Below, one piece after another: positions 18,329-26,508 of a stretch of 64,000 bases of DNA (position 1 is its first letter; each line of letters opens with the position of its first letter). The stretch spans positions 62,001 to 126,000 of the forward strand of contig JADKHH010000033.1 of assembly GCA_016721905.1 (NCBI GenBank). The letters are read 5' to 3'. A program made the position numbers and the translations under genes. Under the pieces are notes generated by a model that searched no databases, had not been told where the DNA came from, and was given only the letters and a program-made list of their open reading frames with translations. This stretch comes from Candidatus Opimibacter skivensis (GTDB taxonomy: Bacteria; Bacteroidota; Bacteroidia; Chitinophagales; Saprospiraceae).

Positions 18329-18745
18329 CAGAGTTTTTTCATCCTTTTAGGCAAAATCGGGGTGCAATTTAGTAAAATCAGTCTGCAGTAGGCAGTTTTC
18401 AGTCGGCAGTCTTCAGTCCACAGTCGGCAGTATTCAGTCCACAGTCGGCAGTCGGCAGTATTCAGTTGGCAGTATTCAGTATGCAGTGATCAGTGATTAG
18501 TATGAGAAGGGAGAATGCTCTGGAAGCTGGAAGCTGGTAGCTTATTACATTTCCTGCAAATCCATGAGCAAAAAAACTGGCTCCCAAGCCAGGAAAATTG
18601 AATTGCCACGGCTTTCAAGCCGTGGACGCTCATGGCGAAGAGAATACTCTGGAAGCTGGAAGCTGGTAGCTAAAAACTGACAACTGAAAGCTGATAGCTG
18701 ACGGCTGACAGCTTCTTTATATCGGAAAACTTTTTACTTTTAACC
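18329..18745. repeat. Intergenic CAGTCGGCAGT and AGCTGGAAGCTGGTAGC repeats
   Basis: A 417-bp gap without a gene. From 18380 to ~18490 runs a degenerate tandem of CAGTCGGCAGT/ATTCAGTCCACAGT words. Then come two GGAAGCTGGAAGCTGGTAGC words (~18522 and ~18652), a hairpin CCACGGCTTTCAAGCCGTGG at ~18606, and CTGACGGCTGACAGCT words just before the ATP-grasp gene. Confidence 0.75.
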
Positions 18746-19948
18746 ATGGACAGAACCTACGTATTCCTCTGCATCTCCTGTGAATTTAAAGGAGGCGCCT
18801 TCATGCGCCAGCTCAAACGCCTCGGTCATACCGTTTTCCTGGTGACATCGGAAAAGAACAAAAACGAAGCATGGCCCTTTGACGACCTCGAAGAAATATT
18901 CTTTATGCCCGAAAAAGACGGCCGTAAATGGGATATTAATCTGTTGATTTCAGGCACTGCTCATCTTTTCCGCTCGCATAAAATCGATCGCGTGATTGCC
19001 CTCGATGATTATGACGTATGGAAAGGCGCCAGGTTGCGTGAAGAGTTTCAGATTCCGGGCATGGGCGAAACCACAGCAAGACATTTCTTTGACAAACTAT
19101 CGATGCGGATTGAAGCCCGCGATGCAGGCATTCCGATTCCCGGCTTCACTTCTTTGTTCAATGACGATACCATCCGTCAATTTCTAAAATCAAGCAAAGG
19201 TCCATGGCTCGCCAAACCCCGCAGGGATGCAGGCTCGCTCAACATCCGTAAAATAGCGGATGCCGATGCGTTCTGGAAATGGTCTGAAGAAACCGGCGAT
19301 CACCGGCACGAATATTTACTCGAAGAATTCAGGCCCGGAACAATATGCCATGTGGACAGTCTTAATTATAATGATGAAACTCTGTTTACAAGAGCATCTC
19401 AATATCTGGATGCACCTTTCGAGGTAGCCCATGGTGGAGGCATCTTCCAATCCAAGTCAATGAGCAACAAAGATGCTCTTGCTAAAAAACTGATCAACCT
19501 CAATTCGAAAGTCCTTGCTGCCTTCGGTCTTCGACACGGAGCGAGCCACACCGAATATATCGTACGTGATGGAGGCAAAGAAATCCTCTTTCTCGAAACC
19601 TCTGCCCGATGTGGAGGAGCACACCTCACCGACATGGTCGAATCCGCGAGCGGTGTCAGCCTCTGGACTGAGTGGGCCAACATCGAACATGCTGTCCTCA
19701 CCGGCAAGAAATATCACCTACCCTTAGTGGATGATTTGCAGGCGGGCATCATCGTCACCCTGAGCAAATATGAAAAGCCAGATTACGACAAGTTTACCGA
19801 CCCGGAAATCTGGTGGAAACTCCACAAGAAATATCACATTGGCTTTATCTTCCAGCACAAGACCGAAAAGAAGATTGATGAATTACTGGGCCAGTATGCC
19901 AAGGTGATTAAAGAGGAATACGCCACGGTGGTGCCGCTAAAAGAATAA
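18746..19948 (+). CDS. ATP-grasp ligase-like protein, 400 aa
   Basis: The pre-ATP-grasp N-terminal domain (1-105, starting RTYVFLCISCEFKGGAF) is followed by the ATP-grasp fold. Visible motifs are KPRRDAGSLNIRK (~150-162, the lysine strand), EYLLEEFRPGTICHVDSL (~190-207, adenine binding) and EILFLETSARCGGAH (~275-290, metal ligands Glu and the Arg that normally follows). It resembles carnosine-synthase/biotin-carboxylase-like ATP-grasp enzymes, which join a carboxylate to an amine through an acyl phosphate. It converges with a second ATP-grasp-like gene across a 78-bp perfect palindrome. Substrates are unknown. Confidence 0.85.
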   Translation: MDRTYVFLCISCEFKGGAFMRQLKRLGHTVFLVTSEKNKNEAWPFDDLEEIFFMPEKDGRKWDINLLISGTAHLFRSHKIDRVIALDDYDVWKGARLREEFQIPGMGETTARHFFDKLSMRIEARDAGIPIPGFTSLFNDDTIRQFLKSSKGPWLAKPRRDAGSLNIRKIADADAFWKWSEETGDHRHEYLLEEFRPGTICHVDSLNYNDETLFTRASQYLDAPFEVAHGGGIFQSKSMSNKDALAKKLINLNSKVLAAFGLRHGASHTEYIVRDGGKEILFLETSARCGGAHLTDMVESASGVSLWTEWANIEHAVLTGKKYHLPLVDDLQAGIIVTLSKYEKPDYDKFTDPEIWWKLHKKYHIGFIFQHKTEKKIDELLGQYAKVIKEEYATVVPLKE

Positions 19949-20026
19949 ATGAATAAAAAAGAAAAGAAAAAAAGTAGAGACGCGATTAATCGCGTCTCTA
20001 CTTTTTTTCTTTTCTTTTTTATTCAT
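19949..20026. terminator. 78-bp perfect palindrome, bidirectional terminator between convergent genes
   Basis: From the base after the ATP-grasp stop to inside the last codons of the convergent gene the sequence is a perfect palindrome centred between 19987 and 19988. The inner half-arm is GTAGAGACGCGATT, and the outer arm is ATGAATAAAAAAGAAAAG plus an A-run. On either strand the hairpin is followed by a T-rich stretch, as in an intrinsic terminator. The same core recurs at 25729-25756 with different mirrored outer arms. Confidence 0.85.
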
Positions 20027-21212
20027 AAAAGCCCACACTCCCTCCTACCCACGTCTTATCCTTATTAAATTTCACGCCGATCATCTCCCCTTTGCTGAGA
20101 CGCGCCAGGTTATTGACAATGATAGGCTTAGGAGCACCATCCGGCCAGATCAACATGATGCGAACTTCGACCTTAACGGCATCATTGTCGTAGGTCTTAA
20201 TGACCGGCACATATTTAACTTTCTCCTGCAGGATGTATTGCGACGGATCCTTGACTGCAGCAATATCCTCAGGCTTGACATGAAACACAACACCTGATCC
20301 CGAAAAGGAATAGAGTGGTTTCAATACATAGTTTTCAAGATCTTCTGGTATGTGCGTAACCTGGTCAAGGAATAAAGTCTGTGGCATGTATTCCGTGCGG
20401 ATATACGGCATCGTGTATTTTGATATCCTGAAAAACCAATTCGGATGCCCCACCCACTTGAGATCAAGATCATCGGTGAAAGCAAACTTAAGGTCGAGGT
20501 CTTTGCGTCCCAGCAATTCATCAAAGATCACGCGGTTATAGATCCGCTTGACCTGGATTTCCTTGCCATCATCCGCTTTGTAAAATAATTTATTGCCTCG
20601 TTTGTAGAGATCTGTGGCACACGCGACTTTGATACCGAGCACTTTTCGGGTAGCATGAAAGTCAATCTGTGTATTCTGTTTCCATGGTTCGATATCGATC
20701 AGTACCACTTCAGCAGGATCTTCATCACCCACGATGATATCCTTCAGCAGTTGCACATACGTCTCCGGTGTATATCCATTGAACAAATGGTTGACATTGG
20801 ATGGAATATCGAAATGCTTGCGATACAAGCCCGCCACAAAGTGCTGATAAAAATATAAGGAGGGGAATCCCTGCACTTCGATGAGCTTGGGTGTTATTTC
20901 TCCATTCGCTCCTTCACAGAGTCCGAAGTCCATCTGCAGGAACGTAGTATGTGCATCTTCGTTGGGCACCCTGTTATAATCCGCCAGAGATGGCTCCGTC
21001 ATTGATTTAAAATCAGGACGAAGTATGACCTCCGCAATCTGATGGCAAGCCTCAAAGATTTTATCTTTCAGCGCAGCGGGTATAAACACCGGCGTCTCCG
21101 CGATCCTGAATCCGGGGGTATGATCAAACTGATCATGCAGGTCCTTTAAAAAGACCTGGTAACGTTCTTCGGTAAATTGTGCGTTGTAGCGTTGGCGTAT
21201 TTCCGGTATCAT
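20019..21212 (-). CDS. ATP-grasp-like protein of unknown function, 397 aa
   Basis: No firm family name, but the ATP-grasp pattern is seen: ENYVLKPLYSFSGSGVVFHV (~285-304) as the lysine strand, YILQEKVKYVPVI (~318-330) for adenine binding, and a conserved KVEVRIMLIWP strand near the end. The N-terminal half contains LIEVQGFPSLYFYQ, as in glutathionylspermidine-synthase-like or YheCD-type ATP-grasp proteins. It is transcribed with the amidotransferase and ATP-grasp genes upstream; 269 bp of repeats lie between. Together they suggest a peptide- or amide-bond-forming pathway; the product cannot be inferred. Confidence 0.7.
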   Translation of the reverse strand: MIPEIRQRYNAQFTEERYQVFLKDLHDQFDHTPGFRIAETPVFIPAALKDKIFEACHQIAEVILRPDFKSMTEPSLADYNRVPNEDAHTTFLQMDFGLCEGANGEITPKLIEVQGFPSLYFYQHFVAGLYRKHFDIPSNVNHLFNGYTPETYVQLLKDIIVGDEDPAEVVLIDIEPWKQNTQIDFHATRKVLGIKVACATDLYKRGNKLFYKADDGKEIQVKRIYNRVIFDELLGRKDLDLKFAFTDDLDLKWVGHPNWFFRISKYTMPYIRTEYMPQTLFLDQVTHIPEDLENYVLKPLYSFSGSGVVFHVKPEDIAAVKDPSQYILQEKVKYVPVIKTYDNDAVKVEVRIMLIWPDGAPKPIIVNNLARLSKGEMIGVKFNKDKTWVGGSVGFYE

Positions 21213-21481
21213 AAGAATAATTATACCGCTATATTAGTCTTTTACCCTTAAATCCGCTCTCTTTTGCCCCTAAATCCCCTAAAGGGGACCTTTTGTATTT
21301 TACTTACATCCGCGCAAGCCATCGCAGCGTGTGTGAAAGAAACTGTTAAGTGCTCTGGAAAAGGCATCTCGCCATCTTTTATCGCGCAGAGACGCAGAGG
21401 CGCAGTAGAAAACATTCTCTTACCTCTCATTCTCTTACCTCTTACTCTCTTACCTCTTACTCTCTTACACCTCTCACTCTC
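21213..21481. repeat. Low-complexity intergenic repeats
   Basis: Carries CGCGCAGAGACGCAGAGGCGCAG (inverse of the word at 14230) and five CTCTTACCTCTTACTCTC units at 21415-21480. No gene is seen. Confidence 0.65.
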
Positions 21482-22318
21482 TCACACAAAAACCGGTTCG
21501 CCTTCCTTACTGTACGCCAGGATACGATCCATCGCATCCTTAAGGAAGCCCGGCAGGATAATATCCCTTGTATGCGCGAGCCTGTCCGGATGCAACGCAT
21601 TGTGCATCATCTCTTCGTAGGTATTGAGTCCAAACTGGGAAAGGATCATTTCCTTCTTCTCCGGACGACGCAGGTAGTGTACCATACCATCCGGGTGGGC
21701 TTCGGGATGAAACTGGGTGCCGAACCATTCTTTTGAGAAACGAACAGCCATCAAGGCACGGTTTTCATCAATATCAAGATCAGGATTTTCAAGGGCAGTG
21801 ACAGTAGCATCGAGCTCCTTGAGACGGTCAGCATTTGGATAGATCACCTCGTATCGCCTGAAATCAGCTCCGTAAAACGGACTATTGAGGTGCATCAGCA
21901 ACGGATCAGACTGGCCTTCATCTGTCTTGTCCACAGGCAGGATACCAAAAGACTCTTTCCTGCGCAGGGAAATTGTACCAATCCCCATGTGATGACAGAT
22001 CATCTGGAAGGAATGGCATACGAAGAAGACAAACTTCTTTTCCGCATGGTGCTTGTTGTGCTCCCACAACTGGTCCATCAGGTCAAAGTATTCCTTGTCC
22101 CAGACACCGTCACCATCCAGGGGATCACCCGGACCGCCAGAGGAAATATAAATGTCAAAATCCAATCCGGGGATCTCCCGCTTGTACCTGACATCAAATA
22201 CTTCGTAATCTATGACAGCAAAACGATCAGCAATCCGCTGGATACTGGCAATACCCATGTTCTCGACATTATTATTCATGTCGAGGATGGCCATGCGCAC
22301 GGGATGATGGAACTTCAT
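21482..22318 (-). CDS. Class I glutamine amidotransferase-like protein, 278 aa
   Basis: A class I GATase fold with the catalytic Cys in FFVCHSFQMICHH, the oxyanion-loop-like SSGGPGDPLDGD near residue 50 and the His-x-Glu pair in GTQFHPEAHPDG. ATG 22318 (MKFHHPVRMAILDMNN) is preferred over a TTG 30 bases upstream. A ~75-residue C-terminal extension (MVHYLRRPEKKEMILS onward) is not part of the core fold. Such proteins release ammonia from glutamine or hydrolyse gamma-glutamyl bonds. It starts 42 bases after the ATP-grasp gene, so an amide-forming or gamma-glutamyl pathway is suggested. Confidence 0.85.
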   Translation of the reverse strand: MKFHHPVRMAILDMNNNVENMGIASIQRIADRFAVIDYEVFDVRYKREIPGLDFDIYISSGGPGDPLDGDGVWDKEYFDLMDQLWEHNKHHAEKKFVFFVCHSFQMICHHMGIGTISLRRKESFGILPVDKTDEGQSDPLLMHLNSPFYGADFRRYEVIYPNADRLKELDATVTALENPDLDIDENRALMAVRFSKEWFGTQFHPEAHPDGMVHYLRRPEKKEMILSQFGLNTYEEMMHNALHPDRLAHTRDIILPGFLKDAMDRILAYSKEGEPVFV

Positions 22319-22360
22319 AATAGCGTTTCTAAACAAACCAGATACCAAAAAGATTCAGCA

Positions 22361-23323
22361 TCAGGCTTTTGGCATTTTACCTTCCACGGAAGCCTTGATG
22401 AAGTTACCCCAGTTGATGTGTGATTTGTTGGCCTTGTGAGCCAGTGCTTTTTCGATGGCCATCTCCGCTGCATTCTCGACTACCCACTCAAAGTTCTCCT
22501 CACCGACGCTATTGAGGTCAGCATCTGGAGCAGGATTGCAATAATCAATAGCATATGGAATACCACCTCTTACAGCAAACTCAACAGTATTGAATTCATA
22601 TCCGAGAGCATGATTGATCCGCAATACAAGTTTGTGGATCTCTTTCATCAGCTTCGGATCATCAATCGCCGGCTTGTCGATATAGCGCAGGTGATGTGGG
22701 TTGCGTGGCTCGTATGGCATGACGCGTACACGGTCGCCACCGAGGTAATAGCAACGGAAGTAAGCATCAAAATCGATGTTTTCCTGAAGCATCATGACCA
22801 GTTGACCAGTCTCATTGAACTTAGCGAAAAGGTCTTCGAAGCTGGTTACTTTATATACACTCTTCCAGCCACCGCCGGAGTGAGGTTTCATATACAATGG
22901 AAATCCTCCCAGATATTCCACCATGCCTTCCCAATCAAGTGGGAATTTCATGTTGCGGAAAGATTGCTCGGAGGTATCATCCGGCCGCTGGTTAGACGGA
23001 AGGAGTACTGTCTTTGGAACCGGTACCTTGATGTGCTCAGAGAGGCAGTTATTGAAAAACTTCTCATCCGCGCTCCACCAGAAAGGATTGTTGATCACAG
23101 CGGTGCCTGTCAACGCTGCATTTTTCAGGTATGCCCTGTAAAATGGAACATCCTGGCTTATGCGGTCGATGATCACGGCATAGCCGGATGGCTTGCCCTG
23201 GATCAGTTCTTCAACTTTAACAAATTCAGCTTCCACACCTTTGATACCCTTACTGTTGACACGCTCAACAAATGCAGGTGGAAATGAATTTTCCTTTCCA
23301 AATAAGATTCCGATCTTTTTCAT
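22361..23323 (-). CDS. ATP-grasp domain protein (RimK/D-Ala-D-Ala ligase-like), 320 aa
   Basis: The start MKKIGILFGKENSFPPAFVE is the natural N-terminal Rossmann strand; the upstream in-frame extension is hydrophobic and unlikely. Motifs are FPLYMKPHSGGGWKSVYKV (~145-163, ATP lysine and glycine loop), MLQENIDFDAYFRCYYLGG (~183-201) and VEFAVRGGIPYAIDYCNPAP (~252-271, metal-binding region, with Asp-Tyr-Cys-Asn in place of the usual Glu-x-Asn). It is first of a minus-strand set with a GATase and another ATP-grasp-like protein. Substrate unknown. Confidence 0.85.
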   Translation of the reverse strand: MKKIGILFGKENSFPPAFVERVNSKGIKGVEAEFVKVEELIQGKPSGYAVIIDRISQDVPFYRAYLKNAALTGTAVINNPFWWSADEKFFNNCLSEHIKVPVPKTVLLPSNQRPDDTSEQSFRNMKFPLDWEGMVEYLGGFPLYMKPHSGGGWKSVYKVTSFEDLFAKFNETGQLVMMLQENIDFDAYFRCYYLGGDRVRVMPYEPRNPHHLRYIDKPAIDDPKLMKEIHKLVLRINHALGYEFNTVEFAVRGGIPYAIDYCNPAPDADLNSVGEENFEWVVENAAEMAIEKALAHKANKSHINWGNFIKASVEGKMPKA

Positions 23324-23374
23324 AATGATGGTTAAGGTAAAACGAAATGCGAAAATAATCACTACAGACAATAT

Positions 23375-23409
23375 AAAAGGCAGCCTGGGCAATCCCGGGT
23401 CTGCCTTTT
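23375..23409 (-). terminator. Hairpin terminator after the glycogen-binding-domain gene
   Basis: AAAAGGCAG (23375-23383) pairs with CTGCCTTTT (23401-23409), with an inner CTGGG/CCCGG pairing. On the minus strand it ends in a T-run, about 40 bases past the stop of the small CBM gene, and it separates that gene from the ATP-grasp operon. Confidence 0.75.
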
Positions 23410-23447
23410 ATCTGGTTTTGGCCTTTTAACTAGCCCTTAGCTCCGAT

Positions 23448-23756
23448 TTAGAGCGCAACGATGCTGTTCTCCTCAGCAGCTACTCCACTGTGGACATACT
23501 TGTCCGCTTCTGTATCATTGATCCAGCGGGTACCGTCCACGAGGTAACGAAATTGATATTCATGACCAACTTCGAGTTCGATCGTCTTGGCAAAAGAACC
23601 GTCTTTCCCTTTCTTCATAGAGGTTTCAGATGGATCCCAGTTGTTGAAATCTCCGAGGACAGCTACTTCTTTAGCACCATCCACCAGGGTTGGATCAACT
23701 GTAAAAGTCACCTTGCACACTGGTTTGGATTTCGAAAATTGCTTCTTTAAGCTCAT
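23448..23756 (-). CDS. Stand-alone glycogen-binding (CBM48/isoamylase early-set) protein, 102 aa
   Basis: After ~15 basic residues comes a single E-set carbohydrate-binding module: VAVLGDFNNWDPSETSMKK and YQFRYLVDGTRWINDTEADK are the AMPK-beta/CBM48 signatures, with the Trp and Asn residues that bind alpha-glucan in the family. There is no catalytic domain or signal peptide. Small proteins of this type are common in Bacteroidota; the role is unknown, perhaps targeting to glycogen or a scaffold function. Confidence 0.88.
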   Translation of the reverse strand: MSLKKQFSKSKPVCKVTFTVDPTLVDGAKEVAVLGDFNNWDPSETSMKKGKDGSFAKTIELEVGHEYQFRYLVDGTRWINDTEADKYVHSGVAAEENSIVAL

Positions 23757-24222
23757 AATATTGTGATTTTTCGTCAGGCATTTTGCCTTTCAGGCCGCAA
23801 AGGTACTATTTCCGCCAAAAAAAAGAAAGGGAGGGTGTAAATCTATTGTTAATGTGCTGAAAATAAGGCTAAGGCGGAGGCGAAAGCTAAGTGAAGAGTG
23901 AAGAGTGAAAAGGTTAAGGAAATGGTACTTGCAAGGCGAAAGAGGCTGAAGGGGCTAAAGAGGCTAAAAAGCATGCACCACCATTTCTAAAAAGATCGAT
24001 GATTACAAATCATCGATCCAAGTGCCGTAGGCACGACCGATTTTGTAAAGTGGGGTTTTAACCCCACTAAAAAAGGCGAAGGCTAAGTGATAGATAAACT
24101 GCGTCTCTTCGCGAGAAGTGCCGATTTCTCATTAACCCCGGGGTTGCGCAGCACACAGGGGACAGAAATTGCTGCAGCAATTTCACAGGGGCTAAATGTG
24201 GAATAGAGTGTTAAGTAGTATT
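23757..24222. repeat. Intergenic repeats and hairpins
   Basis: Apart from the CBM48 promoter, this 466-bp stretch holds no gene. Seen are AGAGTGAAGAGTGAA, AAAGAGGCTGAAGGGGC, a hairpin pair GATCGATGATT/AATCATCGATC (~23994-24020), GTGCCGTAGGCAC (~24021), and AGTGGGGTTTTAACCCCACT (~24049). Confidence 0.65.
23798..23805 (-). promoter_or_regulatory. -7 promoter element TACCTTTG for the CBM48 gene
   Basis: A perfect TAnnTTTG match on the minus strand, 41 bases upstream of the ATG, in the GCAAAGGTAC context common upstream of Bacteroidota genes. The -33 partner is not clear. Confidence 0.55.
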
Positions 24223-25620
24223 CTACCCGTGCCCCAGCAACGTTTTCTTCTGATCCTCAAAATCATCCCGGCTGATCACGCCACGCTCGAGGAGCTCGCC
24301 AAGATCAGCGATCCGGTCTAAAACCGTGGTGTCGTAATAGCTTTTTGATTCGAGCAGGTCAGCCGGCTTGGCAGTATCCAGATACGCCACCTGCCTGTAC
24401 CCGTTTTTGACAAAGGCATCAAAATCCGGTTGAGCACGCAGCCATTTAAGTGCTTCGTTGTGATAGATCTCTTCAAACTCCTGGAATCCAAAATCTACAG
24501 CACTGGCGAGATGGAAATACGCTTGCCTGGCATCCTTCGCCATGGACAGGCAACAAGAGAGCATAAAATGCGTGTGCGGGTCATTATAATCATACTGCAA
24601 CGCATCCTCAAAATATTTCCTGGCCTGATCATAGTTGCCGGACTTGTAGGCAATGAAGGCATCCTTGATGATGATGCTACCACGTGATTTGCGTGTCTGG
24701 GCTGGATCAGCTGAACGTTTCTTTTCTACTGCTTTCTTTACCTTAACCACCTTGGCAGAGGAAGACAGACCGCCATTATATTTTGCATCGAATTCACTCT
24801 GCGGCATGACCGTAAACAAGATGCCTTCAACAACAGAAAGCATGGCTAGCGCAACTAACAACCAAGGGAATCTCTCTTCGATGAGCACCATCAAGGAAAT
24901 GAAAAAAGCTGCGAAATTGACAATCCCCCAGAATCTCTTACCCAGGTAAAACCGATGCACTCCCCACAGGCCAAAAGCCAAAGCGAGGATTGATGCTACG
25001 CTTTTCGATTTACCATCCTGATCGTCAACCTGCAAAAATGAATTAGCCTTAATCGCCTGTGGCCTTAATTGCTGGCTCGGCGGAACCCTTGGATTACGCA
25101 CCACCGGCAGCGCCATCCCCTTGCTGGAAATGGCATACAACGGTGTATCTCCTGCAATATTCTTTAACTGAAAATTACCTACATGGATGGCCTGCAGCCA
25201 GGCATGATTACGGATGTCTTCAAAGACACGCTCGGAAATAAACACACCACCTGGCTCACAGATGGGCTCGATTCGTGCCGCCACATTGAGGCCGTCACCG
25301 AACGCATCGACGCCATCATAACTGATGTCTCCCACGTGGATGCCAATCCGCACAGGAACTTCCGGTTCTTTCTTATACTCAATCTGCATCTCGACAGCAC
25401 ACTCCACCGCATTGACACTGCTATGGAAGATGCTCAGTGTGCCATCCCCAAAAAACTGGAGCACTTCCCCGCCATACTTCTTATGCAGATCAATGAGCAA
25501 CTCCCTGTGACGTGATCGAAGCAATAGAGCCTGATCCTCATTGATGTGCATCAGATGAGTATACCCTACGATATCTGTAAAAACGATTGCTGCCAGTTGG
25601 CGCTTGAACTTCGGCTCCAT
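24223..25620 (-). CDS. Class III adenylate/guanylate cyclase fused to TM2, TPR and SHOCT modules, 465 aa
   Basis: The cyclase domain (~5-175) opens RQLAAIVFTDIVGYTHLM, with the metal Asp in FTDIVGY and the second in FFGDGTLSIF; AFGDGLNVAARIEP carries the conserved Asn/Arg region. Residues ~205-265 resemble a TM2 domain (SVASILALAFGLWGVHRFYL, then GIVNFAAFF), giving two membrane helices. A TPR-like segment follows (~305-395, AFIAYKSGNYDQARKYFEDA). The last ~30 residues (LGELLERGVISRDDFEDQK) are a SHOCT module. ATG 25620 (MEPKFKRQLA) is preferred to a TTG 12 bases upstream. It probably makes cAMP or cGMP at the membrane; nucleotide choice cannot be assigned with confidence. Confidence 0.82.
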   Translation of the reverse strand: MEPKFKRQLAAIVFTDIVGYTHLMHINEDQALLLRSRHRELLIDLHKKYGGEVLQFFGDGTLSIFHSSVNAVECAVEMQIEYKKEPEVPVRIGIHVGDISYDGVDAFGDGLNVAARIEPICEPGGVFISERVFEDIRNHAWLQAIHVGNFQLKNIAGDTPLYAISSKGMALPVVRNPRVPPSQQLRPQAIKANSFLQVDDQDGKSKSVASILALAFGLWGVHRFYLGKRFWGIVNFAAFFISLMVLIEERFPWLLVALAMLSVVEGILFTVMPQSEFDAKYNGGLSSSAKVVKVKKAVEKKRSADPAQTRKSRGSIIIKDAFIAYKSGNYDQARKYFEDALQYDYNDPHTHFMLSCCLSMAKDARQAYFHLASAVDFGFQEFEEIYHNEALKWLRAQPDFDAFVKNGYRQVAYLDTAKPADLLESKSYYDTTVLDRIADLGELLERGVISRDDFEDQKKTLLGHG

Positions 25621-25632
25621 GTTGGACGGCAA

Positions 25633-25817
25633 AGATAGTAAAAGGCTGAGGCTGAGGCTAAGGCTAAGGAATTTTAAAAAGGCGAAGGCTGAGGCTAAGG
25701 CTAAGGAATTTTCAAGGCATTTTAAAAAGTAGAGACGCGATTAATCGCGTCTCTACTTTTTAAAATGCCTTAGCCTTCGCTTTCGCTTTCGCCTTAGCCT
25801 TAGCCTCCGCCTTAGCC
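25633..25817. repeat. Imperfect inverted repeat of AGGCTAAGG words around a 58-bp palindrome
   Basis: Purine-rich words (GAGGCTGAGGCTAAGGC, 25640-25713) on the left are mirrored by pyrimidine-rich words (CCTTAGCCTTCGC, 25766-25825) on the right. In the middle 25714-25771 is a perfect 58-bp palindrome: outer arm AAGGCATTTTAAAAA, core half GTAGAGACGCGATT. It sits between two minus-strand genes and probably terminates the response-regulator transcript. Confidence 0.85.
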
Positions 25818-26495
25818 TTAGCCTTCTACCAGCTGATACCCCACCCCCTTCAGCGTGATCAACTGGATATCGGGATCCATCTTCAGGTATTTCCTCAGCC
25901 TGGTGATATAGACATCCAGGTTACGTGAATTGAAGAAATGATCATCTCCCCATAGCTGGAGGAGGATCTCCTTTCGCTCCACGGGTCTGCCGACCATGGC
26001 GATTAGCATTTTTAATAACTCGTTCTCCCGATGGGAGAGACTTACAGATTGATCTCCGGTCTGGATGACCATGCGCACTGGATCGAAAGACAAGTCACCT
26101 ATCTTATATTGCCCGGGAGACGTGCGTCCGGCCATCGATAGCAGGTTGTTGATACGCGCCATCAATTCTTCCAGACTGAAAGGCTTTTTGAGGTAATCAT
26201 TTCCCCCTGATTTAAATCCTTCCACCACATCTTTTGATTCACTCCTCGCCGTCAGAAAAATGATAGGAACCGCTTTATCAACAGCGCGGATTACTTTTCC
26301 GATTTCATATCCACTGAGGCCGGGCAACATAATATCGAGGATACACAAATCAGGCTTTACTTCACGAAAAATGGCTTCCGCTTCATTTCCGTTAGCTACC
26401 CAATGCACTTCAAATCCATTCCGCTCCAGATGATCCCTGACCAGCATCGCTAATACTTCCTCGTCCTCTACATACAATACACGGGTCTTCGACAT
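25818..26495 (-). CDS. OmpR/PhoB-family response regulator, 225 aa
   Basis: The receiver domain (1-120) has the acidic pocket VEDEE, phospho-acceptor Asp in LCILDIMLPGLSG, Thr in IIFLTAR and Lys in DYLKKPF. A winged-helix DNA-binding domain (~130-225) carries SHRENELLKMLI and VDVYITRLRKYL-type recognition helices. It lies 13 bases downstream of the sensor kinase gene. A target could be the divergent GLPGLI/beta-barrel genes, which is inference from position. Confidence 0.93.
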   Translation of the reverse strand: MSKTRVLYVEDEEVLAMLVRDHLERNGFEVHWVANGNEAEAIFREVKPDLCILDIMLPGLSGYEIGKVIRAVDKAVPIIFLTARSESKDVVEGFKSGGNDYLKKPFSLEELMARINNLLSMAGRTSPGQYKIGDLSFDPVRMVIQTGDQSVSLSHRENELLKMLIAMVGRPVERKEILLQLWGDDHFFNSRNLDVYITRLRKYLKMDPDIQLITLKGVGYQLVEG

Positions 26496-26508
26496 GTTCT
26501 GTCTTGTT

